Source: Euryarchaeota archaeon UBA202
GTDB lineage: Archaea; Thermoplasmatota; E2; UBA202
Reading direction: 5' to 3'
Assembly: GCA_002502685.1 (NCBI GenBank)
Contig: DAQA01000008.1
Span: forward strand, 73,882-133,627
Length of the DNA: 59,746 bases
The position numbers were made by a program, and so were the translations under genes. The notes below the pieces were generated by a model that saw only the letters and a list, made by a program, of their open reading frames with translations, was not told the DNA's origin and made no database searches. Within the stretch, counting starts at the first letter, position 1, and the number at the start of each line of letters is the position of its first letter. Of the stretch, positions 9,166-16,057 are shown piece after piece.

Positions 9166-10032
9166 TTATCTTCTATAGCGTGCTTTGTAGCCACAATCAC
9201 AGATTATATCCTTGTCGAAATGGAGTTTTTTTCCACATTTTGGGCAAGTCAAATCCTTTGCCAAAAGAGATAACCAGGCATCCCTAACATCGAGCACATC
9301 TGCTTCTTTTGCCCTTTCCAATATCTTTTTTCCTCTTTGAGTGGCAACTAAGCTCTCCAGATGCCCAAAATTAATTGTACTCCTAGTTGGGGAACTTTTT
9401 TTTCTAATCATAAGCGCAGCAAGGACTATCCCTGTCACTAATCCACCCAAGTGGGCTTCATGTGCCACACCCTGGGTTATACCTGATACTACATAGAGTG
9501 TTTCCAATCCTGCAAAAAGAAGAGCTGCAAAAATAACCGGCATTCGAATAAAAAGAAATAAGGGGATAAAAACTTGTGTCCGAGGATAGGATGCAGCAAA
9601 AGCACCAAGTATTCCAAAGATTGCACCGGACGCGCCACCCAGTAATATAGCTTCGTTTAGGTGAAATAGTGAAAACAAGAGTGTTGCACAGATACCGGTT
9701 ACAAAATAGATAATAATAAATCTTTTTTTCCCGATGAGTGATTCAAAGGTTGGACCAATCAATAAAAATACAATCATATTCATCAGAATATGTCCGATGT
9801 CAAAGTGTATGAACATGGAAGTAAATAAGGTGTATAATTTGGTGGGTTCATCTAGATAAATAGCGCGGAATCCCAGATCATAGAGAATTTGGCTGTTCTC
9901 GGAAAATAGTGTCAGAATGAAAATTAAAAAATTTGCGATAACGATAAGTTGAGAAAATTGGACATTTTTTCTCAAACCATAGGCTAGACAAGCCATTATT
10001 ATCCCTATTGCTAAAAAACTTAGTATGGACAT
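9166..10032 (-). CDS. Rhomboid-family intramembrane serine protease with C-terminal zinc ribbon
   Basis: A 288-residue polytopic membrane protein with about six hydrophobic segments between residues 1 and 210. Rhomboid motifs are clear: Asn85 in HILMNMIVF, the nucleophile Ser135 in GGASGAIFG and the partner His194 in HEAHLGGLVTG. The cytosolic tail ends in a four-cysteine zinc ribbon (CPKCGKKL...CDCG) that is a common archaeal addition. Rhomboids cleave membrane proteins within the bilayer; the substrate is unknown. The gene has no close same-strand partner other than the aldolase 140 bases downstream. Confidence 0.92.
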   Translation of the reverse strand: MSILSFLAIGIIMACLAYGLRKNVQFSQLIVIANFLIFILTLFSENSQILYDLGFRAIYLDEPTKLYTLFTSMFIHFDIGHILMNMIVFLLIGPTFESLIGKKRFIIIYFVTGICATLLFSLFHLNEAILLGGASGAIFGILGAFAASYPRTQVFIPLFLFIRMPVIFAALLFAGLETLYVVSGITQGVAHEAHLGGLVTGIVLAALMIRKKSSPTRSTINFGHLESLVATQRGKKILERAKEADVLDVRDAWLSLLAKDLTCPKCGKKLHFDKDIICDCGYKARYRR

Positions 10033-10231
10033 GTTTTTTCGCGAATTTTTTTTCTCAACCCTTTGTTTTTATTACTATTCGTCTTCTCTTCTTTTTTATA
10101 TCTTATATTCTCTTTCTGCAATGATTACTATTTCTATGTCTTGGTGGGGAGGACACGGTGTATTATTTTTTTCACTATTATTTTTCCAGGGAAATAATCG
10201 TCATGGATTAATTAATTGGGTATTAAAGTTA

Positions 10232-10319
10232 CGGACCCGAGGGGATTTCCGGTGTTTTTTCGAACCCCTGATCTACAGCTTAGGAGGCTGTCGCCCTATC
10301 CAGTCTAGGCTACGGGCCC
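10232..10319 (-). tRNA. tRNA-Arg(CCU) with a T-loop insertion
   Basis: The minus strand folds as a tRNA: acceptor GGGCCCG with CGGGTCC (one G-U), T8-A9, a D arm with CTGGAT, and anticodon stem ACAGC/GCTGT closing the loop CTCCTAA, giving anticodon CCU (arginine, AGG codons). The T stem AGGGG/CCCCT encloses 20 bases instead of 7. Removing 13 bases (10246-10258) leaves the canonical loop TTCGAAT, so the gene appears intact but intron-bearing. The tRNA is 75 bases with discriminator G after removal. CCA is not encoded. Confidence 0.9.
10246..10258 (-). other. Predicted non-canonical tRNA intron, position 59/60
   Basis: Thirteen bases, AAAACACCGGAAA, interrupt the T loop. The precursor can form a relaxed bulge-helix-bulge: exon TTCG (10264-10261) pairs with intron CGGA (10251-10248, one G-U); a 3-base bulge AAT lies beside the T stem and a 3-base bulge AAA lies on the other strand. 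Cutting after the second base of each bulge, as the archaeal splicing endonuclease does, gives exactly TTCGAA+T. The inner helix is replaced by a six-base loop. Confidence 0.7.
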
Positions 10320-10488
10320 GCACTGGTGATAGATGATTATTGTTTATTAAATCTTCTGAAGAACATTTATTCCCATATTTTCCTTCTATAAAGGCGATAT
10401 ATCTTCGCAACTCTATATCCAAAAATGAACTGACATTAATCCCATGCTTTTTTGCCTGTTTTAATAAATAGTATCCCTCATCTTTCAA
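10273..10488 (-). pseudogene. Integrase N-terminus-like fragment running into tRNA-Arg
   Basis: A 71-codon frame with a TTG start whose first 45 residues (KQAKKHGINVSSFLDIEL then RRYIAFIEGK) resemble the small N-terminal domain found at the start of many archaeal SSV-type tyrosine integrases, and also CcdA-like antitoxins. Its last codons (VRARSLDWIGRQPPKL) are read from the 5' half of tRNA-Arg and stop in the anticodon arm. Integrase genes split by integration leave int(N) pieces overlapping a tRNA in this way. No int(C) piece is seen nearby. Its possible start abuts the flavodoxin ATG on the other strand. Assignment is by motif resemblance only. Confidence 0.4.
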
Positions 10489-10896
10489 ATGAAATTTCAG
10501 GTTATCTATTTCTCTAAAAAAGGGAATACAAAAAAAGTAGCTGAGGCAATAGCATCTGAACTAGATGTAGAAGCAGAGAATGTGAAAGATACAAAACTGG
10601 ATAAGAATGCTTTGGTTTTTTTAGGCTCTGGATGCTATGGTGGCAAACCTGCAAAACTTATGACGAAATTTATACGAGATAATGATTTTAGGTCAAGAAA
10701 CGTTGCATTGTTTGGTACCTCGGGTTCAGGGGAGGGAAAAGAGGTAGCAGAAATGGAAAGAATTCTACGTACCAAGGAAGCTACTATTAAGGGTACATTC
10801 TTTTGCAAGGGGAAATTTATCTTTTTTAATAGAGGGCGGCCAAGTGAAGACGATCTAAAAGGAACACAGAAGTTTGCAAAACGAATGGTACAGTAA
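10489..10896 (+). CDS. Flavodoxin-like protein
   Basis: A 135-residue FMN-binding flavodoxin-fold protein. The phosphate-binding loop is YFSKKGNTKKVAEAIA (about 7-22, the SxxGNT motif) and the isoalloxazine-contacting loops are LGSGCYGGKPA (about 46-56) and FGTSGSGEG (about 82-90). It should act as a low-potential electron carrier or as a small flavin reductase in the cytosol. It stands alone, transcribed away from tRNA-Arg, and its start codon touches the possible start of the integrase-like fragment on the other strand. Confidence 0.85.
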   Translation: MKFQVIYFSKKGNTKKVAEAIASELDVEAENVKDTKLDKNALVFLGSGCYGGKPAKLMTKFIRDNDFRSRNVALFGTSGSGEGKEVAEMERILRTKEATIKGTFFCKGKFIFFNRGRPSEDDLKGTQKFAKRMVQ

Positions 10897-11111
10897 ACAA
10901 GTACACTAATCACCATTATATATTCTTTGAAAAGCATCATGGTAATCCTATCCTAGATTTTCTTCAAATCTCTTTTGTCAAGGGCCGTGTAGTATTGCAG
11001 GGTCACACTCTTTTTGTGAGTAAATGCCTCTGTATATTTATTTATTGTATCCTTTAAACCATCCTAAAAATAATTTTTAAATACCATCATTTATGTTCCT
11101 GTTGTGATTGA

Positions 11112-11918
11112 ATGAATAGAATTGGAGACTATGACATAAGACCTTTTTCCCAAAATCGGCGAAATATCAGACTGTTATTAAAAGAAGGCGCTAGGAAACA
11201 TAATGTTCATGCTCTCCTTGAAATAGATGTCACCAAGGCACGTTCATTGATAAAGGAATATAAAGAGAAAAAAAAGGATGATATTTCTTTTACTGGATGG
11301 GTTATAAAATGTGTAGCCCAAGCAGTCACTAGTCACAGGGAACTGAATGCATATCGGCATGGGAAACGACATATTTTTGTCTTTGAGGATGTTGATATAC
11401 CTATTCCTGTGGAGAGAAACACTGGTGGCGAAACACGGCCCATGGCCTATATTATCAGGCAGGCAAATAAAAAAAATGTTTTGGAAATCACCCGAGAAAT
11501 CCGGACTGTTCAACAAGAAGGTGTCACTGATGATACTCAACTTTTGGGTGGCTATCTGACGATGCTTGAGAGATTTGCCCTTGGTGCACCCATGTTTATC
11601 AAAAAACTATTATTATTGCTGGCACGGAGAAGTGCTTTGTTGCAAAAAAAGCACATGGGAACGGTGGGAGTGACCTCCATAGGCATGTTTAGTAAATTTC
11701 CTGGATGGGCTGTAAGCATTGGTATCCCTGCCACTCTTATTGCTGTAGGTGGTCTTATAAAAAAACCAGGGGTTGTTGAGGATACCATTCAAATAAGAGA
11801 ATATCTCCATGTGACTGTTACAGTCAATCATGATCTTGTTGATGGTGCTCCCTTGGCACGTTTTGTTTCCCGTTTGACGGAGTATATGGAAAATGGATTT
11901 GGGTTAACAAATATATAA
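11112..11918 (+). CDS. Stand-alone 2-oxoacid dehydrogenase-type acyltransferase (E2 catalytic domain)
   Basis: A 268-residue protein matching the catalytic domain of dihydrolipoamide acyltransferases. The chloramphenicol-acetyltransferase-like active site is VNHDLVDGAPLARF near the C-terminus (HxxxDG), and a GTVGVTSIGMF stretch precedes it. It has no lipoyl domain or E1/E3-binding domain and no dehydrogenase genes beside it, so it is unlikely to work in a classical 2-oxoacid dehydrogenase complex; pyruvate is handled by the ferredoxin oxidoreductase at 25-28 kb. It may acylate another CoA-dependent substrate. Confidence 0.8.
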   Translation: MNRIGDYDIRPFSQNRRNIRLLLKEGARKHNVHALLEIDVTKARSLIKEYKEKKKDDISFTGWVIKCVAQAVTSHRELNAYRHGKRHIFVFEDVDIPIPVERNTGGETRPMAYIIRQANKKNVLEITREIRTVQQEGVTDDTQLLGGYLTMLERFALGAPMFIKKLLLLLARRSALLQKKHMGTVGVTSIGMFSKFPGWAVSIGIPATLIAVGGLIKKPGVVEDTIQIREYLHVTVTVNHDLVDGAPLARFVSRLTEYMENGFGLTNI

Positions 11919-12347
11919 TTTGATTACATGGTGTCCTTCAGTATAGATTTTTTTGATGATTTCCCAGGTAAAGATATAGTGAAAGAAATTTTTTTTTTTA
12001 TGAATGTACTATTGTATATCCCTAGTAGTTTCGAAGATAATATAATTAGTCTAGGTTTAAGAATACGGTACCCTTTTTTTATAAGGACATTTTTTGTCAA
12101 GTCCAGTACACAAAATATCTATAAATAATGGAGTGCATAACTAGAGTGAGAGGAATGAGGTATTACATAGGGGGAAGTAACAGAATTTTTATTGTTATCC
12201 CCTCCCCCGCCTCTCAATCTTGTTTTGACTCTTATGATTAAAAAAAGTGGTACCAGGTTAAAAATAAGAGGGAAAAGAAGGATTTATATCCTTGTTTTTT
12301 TTTTTGATACTGATTTCTTACTCTTTCTTTTGATATATTTGTCTAAT
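11919..12347. other. AT-rich intergenic stretch, no feature seen
   Basis: About 430 bases between the acyltransferase and the GNAT gene. It contains poly-T and poly-A runs and a few short frames without ribosome sites or protein-like composition. I see no RNA fold or repeat that I can support. Confidence 0.4.
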
Positions 12348-12863
12348 TCAAAATTCTTCTGGACCAAATTCTCTGGGGTATTCTACAACACCAGATTTAT
12401 CAGCCAAGGCCCCAACTTTTAATTCAATCGCCATAAATGCATCATCGGGAACATCAAAAGGACATTTAATATCCCATTTAGATGCTTTTTCAAACCCAAA
12501 CCGGGTGTAGTACTCATTATACCCTACAACAATTACCGAATCAAAACCCAGTTCCCTGACTCTTTTTAATCCCTCACCAATGAGACTACCGCCTATTCCC
12601 TGCTTTTGAAATTTGGGTAAAACAGCCATGGGAGCAAGAGCAAGAGATTCATACTCTTTATCCCCAATAATCTTAATTTTTGAGAACAAAATATGCCCAA
12701 TAACCCTCCCATCTTTTTCAGCAACCAATGAAAGACCGGAAACAAAATTTTTACTGTTTCTTAAACGTTCAACCAATTTACTTTCATCCACTTGCTTAAA
12801 TGCTTCTTTATGAACCTGAAATATACCCTCAAAATCATCTTTTCTTTCTTCCCTAATCACCAT
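12348..12863 (-). CDS. GNAT-family N-acetyltransferase (YhbS-like)
   Basis: A 171-residue acetyltransferase when started at MVIREERKDD; an ATG seven codons upstream is possible. The acetyl-CoA pyrophosphate loop is visible as LPKFQKQGIGGSLIGEGL (Q/RxxGxG/A motif, about residues 78-95), preceded by the strand LALAPMAV. The VVGYNEYYTRFGFEKAS segment is typical of the YhbS-like branch. Substrate unknown; members acetylate small molecules or protein N-termini. It stands as a single gene. Confidence 0.85.
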   Translation of the reverse strand: MVIREERKDDFEGIFQVHKEAFKQVDESKLVERLRNSKNFVSGLSLVAEKDGRVIGHILFSKIKIIGDKEYESLALAPMAVLPKFQKQGIGGSLIGEGLKRVRELGFDSVIVVGYNEYYTRFGFEKASKWDIKCPFDVPDDAFMAIELKVGALADKSGVVEYPREFGPEEF

Positions 12864-12946
12864 ACTACGTCCTCCTTGATTCAATCCCTCTAGTCAAGGG
12901 ACAATTTGTCAAATCTATTTGAAATTAACCCAAACTTTCATTTTCA

Positions 12947-13126
12947 TTAATATTTATGATTTTTATCCACCAAATCCATACAGTCCATGCAATACTGTGT
13001 CAGTACGTTCTCGCCATAGGGGGTGACGTTTTCTGCAGAGAAAAATGCCGAGTCCGCATTTCCCTCTACAACCTTTTCTTTTTGTTCCCTAATCCCTATC
13101 CAGAAGGATTTATGTTTGTGATTCAA
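12947..13126 (-). CDS. Small cysteine-pair protein, 59 residues
   Basis: A short frame with natural-looking protein composition: TTG start, HKHKSFWIGIREQKEKVV at the N-terminus, then NADSAFFSAENVTPYGENV and a C-terminal YCMDCMDLVDKNHKY with a CxxC pair that could bind metal as a dimer. The TTG start is the only one available; the preceding in-frame region looks non-coding. It sits between the GNAT gene and a small secreted-protein gene on the same strand. I do not recognise the family; it could be a decayed C-terminus of something longer. Confidence 0.4.
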   Translation of the reverse strand: MNHKHKSFWIGIREQKEKVVEGNADSAFFSAENVTPYGENVLTQYCMDCMDLVDKNHKY

Positions 13127-13166
13127 ACCAACATTTTAAGGACAAAAGATTGATGGGGGTTAATTA

Positions 13167-13604
13167 CTAAATCTCTCTAACAGGTATAATAAAGATTTCA
13201 GTACAATTTCCAATCAATACCATGTAATACCCCTGCGATTTTAAAAAGCCGTTGAAACCATAAATTTCCACTCTTGAACCACCCCACCCCCCAAAGAGAT
13301 TAAACTCTTGTATTCCATTTTCAGTCTCCACCATGAAAATTCCTGGGAGGATTGGGATTCTATAACCTAAATCTATTTTCTCTTCGTCAAAATGTCTTAC
13401 ATAATATGTATGGGATATTATGAAAAGTGTGGCATTGTAATATGTTCTTGGTTGGCTTAGAGGCAAACCACCATAATTAGTCTGTCCAATTGTTGATTTG
13501 TTACACGCACTAATAGCAATTGGTACCATCCCTGAACACAGAAAAACGCCAACAATGCAGATTATGAATATGTATTTTTTTATGCTTTTTTTACCCATCT
13601 TCAT
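13167..13604 (-). CDS. Small secreted or membrane-anchored protein, unknown
   Basis: About 145 residues from the ATG reading MKMGKKSIKKYIF, preceded by a GCAGGGA ribosome-site-like sequence. A positively charged start and one strong hydrophobic segment (IFIICIVGVFLCSGMVPIAIS) form a signal peptide or anchor, followed by a short mature domain rich in aromatic and glycine residues (NLFGGWGGSRVEIYGFNGFL). A cysteine soon after the hydrophobic segment (ISACNKS) is not a clear lipobox. No family recognised. Confidence 0.6.
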   Translation of the reverse strand: MKMGKKSIKKYIFIICIVGVFLCSGMVPIAISACNKSTIGQTNYGGLPLSQPRTYYNATLFIISHTYYVRHFDEEKIDLGYRIPILPGIFMVETENGIQEFNLFGGWGGSRVEIYGFNGFLKSQGYYMVLIGNCTEIFIIPVREI

Positions 13605-13677
13605 TGTTTCCCTGCCAATGTAAGGCAATAAAAGTACTTTAAACATATAGAAAGAATTATTACAATAAAGAATATTT

Positions 13678-14274
13678 ATGTTCTATATGGAACAACCATC
13701 GGTCGCCCAACAAGTCTTTGAATATCTCAAAAGAAAACCATATGTCCACGAAGCAATAGAACAAGGAATCATTAACTATAGCGCTCTTGCTAGGCAAGCA
13801 GCCAAGGAGATGAATATTGCTAATGTTGAAACGGTAAAAGCAGCCCTCATCCGCCATAGCAAAAAGATACGAAAAGAGAAAAAAAACAGGGAAAAGAAGA
13901 TCATCCGATTACTACAGCAAGCTCACTTTTCCATCAAAAACAAAATCGTATCTTTGCATTCTTCCATTCCTCTTAGCATAGATGCCGTTGCATACTCAAA
14001 AACACCCAGTGGCTACATGTACTTCCTGGATGAACAGAATGCAGAAAAAACCAAACATAAAAACATAAACCACTGGCTGGCCATCATACACATAAAAAGC
14101 CCCATTCACATCGAACAAACACCAGGGGTAGCAGCCTTTATCTTATCAGCACTTGCCTCAGAGGATATCAATGTGGTTCACTTAATGGATTGCCGTGAGG
14201 ACACATTTTTAGTGATTAAGGAGTATGATGCTCCACTTGCTTTTAAAGTACTGTCAGAAAAACTGCGAGTATAA
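13678..14274 (+). CDS. HTH-ACT-like regulatory protein, archaeal unknown family
   Basis: A 198-residue protein with an N-terminal helical, probably DNA-binding part (VFEYLKRKPYVHEAIEQGI to about residue 75, ending in a KKIRKEKKNREKKI basic stretch) and a C-terminal ACT-like half (about 125-195: HIKSPIHIEQTPGVAAFILS and INVVHLMDCREDTFLVIKEY), a layout seen in a conserved archaeal family. ACT domains usually bind amino acids or other small ligands, so it may be a ligand-responsive regulator. A second ATG three codons in is equally possible. It is divergent from the small secreted-protein gene, 70 bases away. Confidence 0.6.
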   Translation: MFYMEQPSVAQQVFEYLKRKPYVHEAIEQGIINYSALARQAAKEMNIANVETVKAALIRHSKKIRKEKKNREKKIIRLLQQAHFSIKNKIVSLHSSIPLSIDAVAYSKTPSGYMYFLDEQNAEKTKHKNINHWLAIIHIKSPIHIEQTPGVAAFILSALASEDINVVHLMDCREDTFLVIKEYDAPLAFKVLSEKLRV

Positions 14275-14718
14275 CGTGATAACATTGGTGTTTCAAAAAG
14301 AGAGATGCGAATAAATCATAAACACCTCATTTTTTTTTATGTTTAAATCTCTATTATCTCTATGCTACTCTATTTTCTGTGCCCATTTGCATTATTTTTT
14401 TATGGGAAACACGCAATATTTTTGTAGTTCTGTTCTCCAAGCGACGATATGGAGAACAATATTAATCAATTAATCGAGGATTTTATATTCGTATCATGAA
14501 TCATAATTTCTGGTATCATAGCTAGTTGGAGTGATCAGTGTCTGTTGCTCCCAAAATGTATTAATGGGACCACCTTTATCTAATTTAAGGTGCAGTGTTT
14601 TGAGTTTCTGTGGTGAACCTTCGCTTGACATCCAGCAACTGAATCCTGTGCAACGGTTCTTGGCGCCATGTTCTTTTTATTCGTTTAATTTAATAAACTA
14701 GAAGATAATTACATTACC
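14275..14718. other. Intergenic stretch with one clear hairpin
   Basis: About 440 gene-free bases. The one strong structure is TGTTCTCC (14431-14438) pairing perfectly with GGAGAACA (14451-14458) around a 12-base loop. It is not followed by a T-run, so it may be a protein-binding dyad or part of a transcript rather than a terminator. Nothing else is supported. Confidence 0.4.
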
Positions 14719-15228
14719 ATGACTCCTAAGACCGCTTCGGGCAATCCGGCAGAGGGTAATGTGGAGCAACGAGGAAATCTTAGTCTTACCAGTCCTGCAT
14801 TTAGGAATGGAGAATCCATCGCTGAAAAATATGGGTACACACGGCAGAATGTAAATCCTCCGTTACAAATAGAAGGAGTACCAAGTAATACCAAATCCTT
14901 GGTTCTGGTTATGGACGACCCTGATGCATTGGTGCCGGCTGGGAAAGTCTGGGATCACTGGCTGGTATGGAATATATCTCCCACTGTCCATAACATTCCA
15001 GAGGGATGGTATCCTATAGATGCCATTGAGGGCACAACTGACTTTGGCAAAACAGGATATGGGGGTCCTAACCCACCGGACAAAAAGCATACCTATCGAT
15101 TCAAACTCTATGCTCTTGATACCCGTTTAGAGCTGCCATCATCATCCACAAAAAGAGAAGTCGGGAAAGCCATGAATCATCATATTCTTGCTCAAATCCA
15201 GCTGGAGGGAACCTACACACCGGTTTGA
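14719..15228 (+). CDS. YbhB/YbcL-type PEBP family protein
   Basis: A 169-residue phosphatidylethanolamine-binding-protein fold (Raf-kinase-inhibitor-like). The family pocket motifs are present: LVMDDPDALVPAGKVWDHWLVWNI (about residues 56-79, with the DPD and DHW residues lining the anion site) and YGGPNPPDKKHTYRFKLYALD (about 114-134). Archaeal and bacterial members are cytosolic and of uncertain function, perhaps binding a phosphorylated small molecule. Single gene. Confidence 0.9.
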   Translation: MTPKTASGNPAEGNVEQRGNLSLTSPAFRNGESIAEKYGYTRQNVNPPLQIEGVPSNTKSLVLVMDDPDALVPAGKVWDHWLVWNISPTVHNIPEGWYPIDAIEGTTDFGKTGYGGPNPPDKKHTYRFKLYALDTRLELPSSSTKREVGKAMNHHILAQIQLEGTYTPV

Positions 15229-15346
15229 TTTACCAACTATAGGATTCTTGTATCTCTGTATGTATGGCCCAATAGGTTTACGGTAGAATCATTAACTCTG
15301 TTTTCTTCTCTTGCAGAGGTAGAGGACTGTATTCCATGGAGAAAAA

Positions 15347-15913
15347 ATGACAACCTTTCAGGCAGAGATTTTTAACAAAAAACCCTCTGACCCAAAAAAT
15401 AAGCCAGACCAAATCATCAAAGCTCTTGCCCTAAGACAGGGTCAAAGTATTGTTGATATTGGATCCGGGGGAGGATATTTTTCTTTACGATTTGCTAAAA
15501 TAGTGGGAGAAAAAGGACGTGTTTATGCAGTGGATACAAACCAAAAATTTATAGATTTTATCAGCCAGAGGGCCAGAGAAAAGAAATTAAATAATATTTA
15601 TCCAATCCTAGCCAGAGAAGATAGATTAGATCTGCAAGAACAAAGTTTAGATGTTATCTTTATGCGGAATATCACTCACCATCTATCAAATCGGACACAG
15701 TATTTTGTAAACCTAAAAGGATTCCTCAAGCCAGATGGAAAGATTATTATCATAGACTACAAACCAAGTAAATCCTTTAATTTTTCTGGAATGTTTGGGC
15801 ATCATGTAGCCAAGGAAACTATCATACAGGAAATGGAAGATGCAGGGTATTCATTAGAAAAGGATTTTGATTTTTTATCTAAACAACATTTTACCCTGTA
15901 TTCGATACCATGA
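15347..15913 (+). CDS. Class I SAM-dependent methyltransferase
   Basis: A 188-residue methyltransferase. Motif I is IVDIGSGGGYFSLRFA (about 35-50), motif II acid is in VYAVDTNQKF, and motif IV region is LDVIFMRNITHHL. The fold resembles UbiE/arsenite-type methyltransferases acting on small molecules, but cysteines needed for arsenite are absent. Substrate unknown. Single gene, about 120 bases after the PEBP gene. Confidence 0.85.
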   Translation: MTTFQAEIFNKKPSDPKNKPDQIIKALALRQGQSIVDIGSGGGYFSLRFAKIVGEKGRVYAVDTNQKFIDFISQRAREKKLNNIYPILAREDRLDLQEQSLDVIFMRNITHHLSNRTQYFVNLKGFLKPDGKIIIIDYKPSKSFNFSGMFGHHVAKETIIQEMEDAGYSLEKDFDFLSKQHFTLYSIP

Positions 15914-16057
15914 AAAAAAGCAACTGTCTATCATTAACTGTAAACAATGGCAATATAAGGAGTGCAATCGGGGATAGAATAAGATTAGTCGTGGTCTATT
16001 GGCGGGATGATATTTAAGGGTATAACATTTTTAAATCCTGTTCGTCATTAGTGTATT

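Noticed and set aside
9009..9200. 63-codon minus-strand frame between rhomboid and LsrF-like genes
   Set aside because: It overlaps both neighbours, has no ribosome site, and its first part is only the rhomboid tail in another frame.
11928..12128. 66-codon plus-strand frame after the acyltransferase
   Set aside because: Phe/Ile-rich composition typical of non-coding AT-rich DNA, with no ribosome site or family resemblance.
12956..13153. 65-codon plus-strand frame
   Set aside because: It is the antisense of the more protein-like 59-residue minus-strand frame and has a poor composition.
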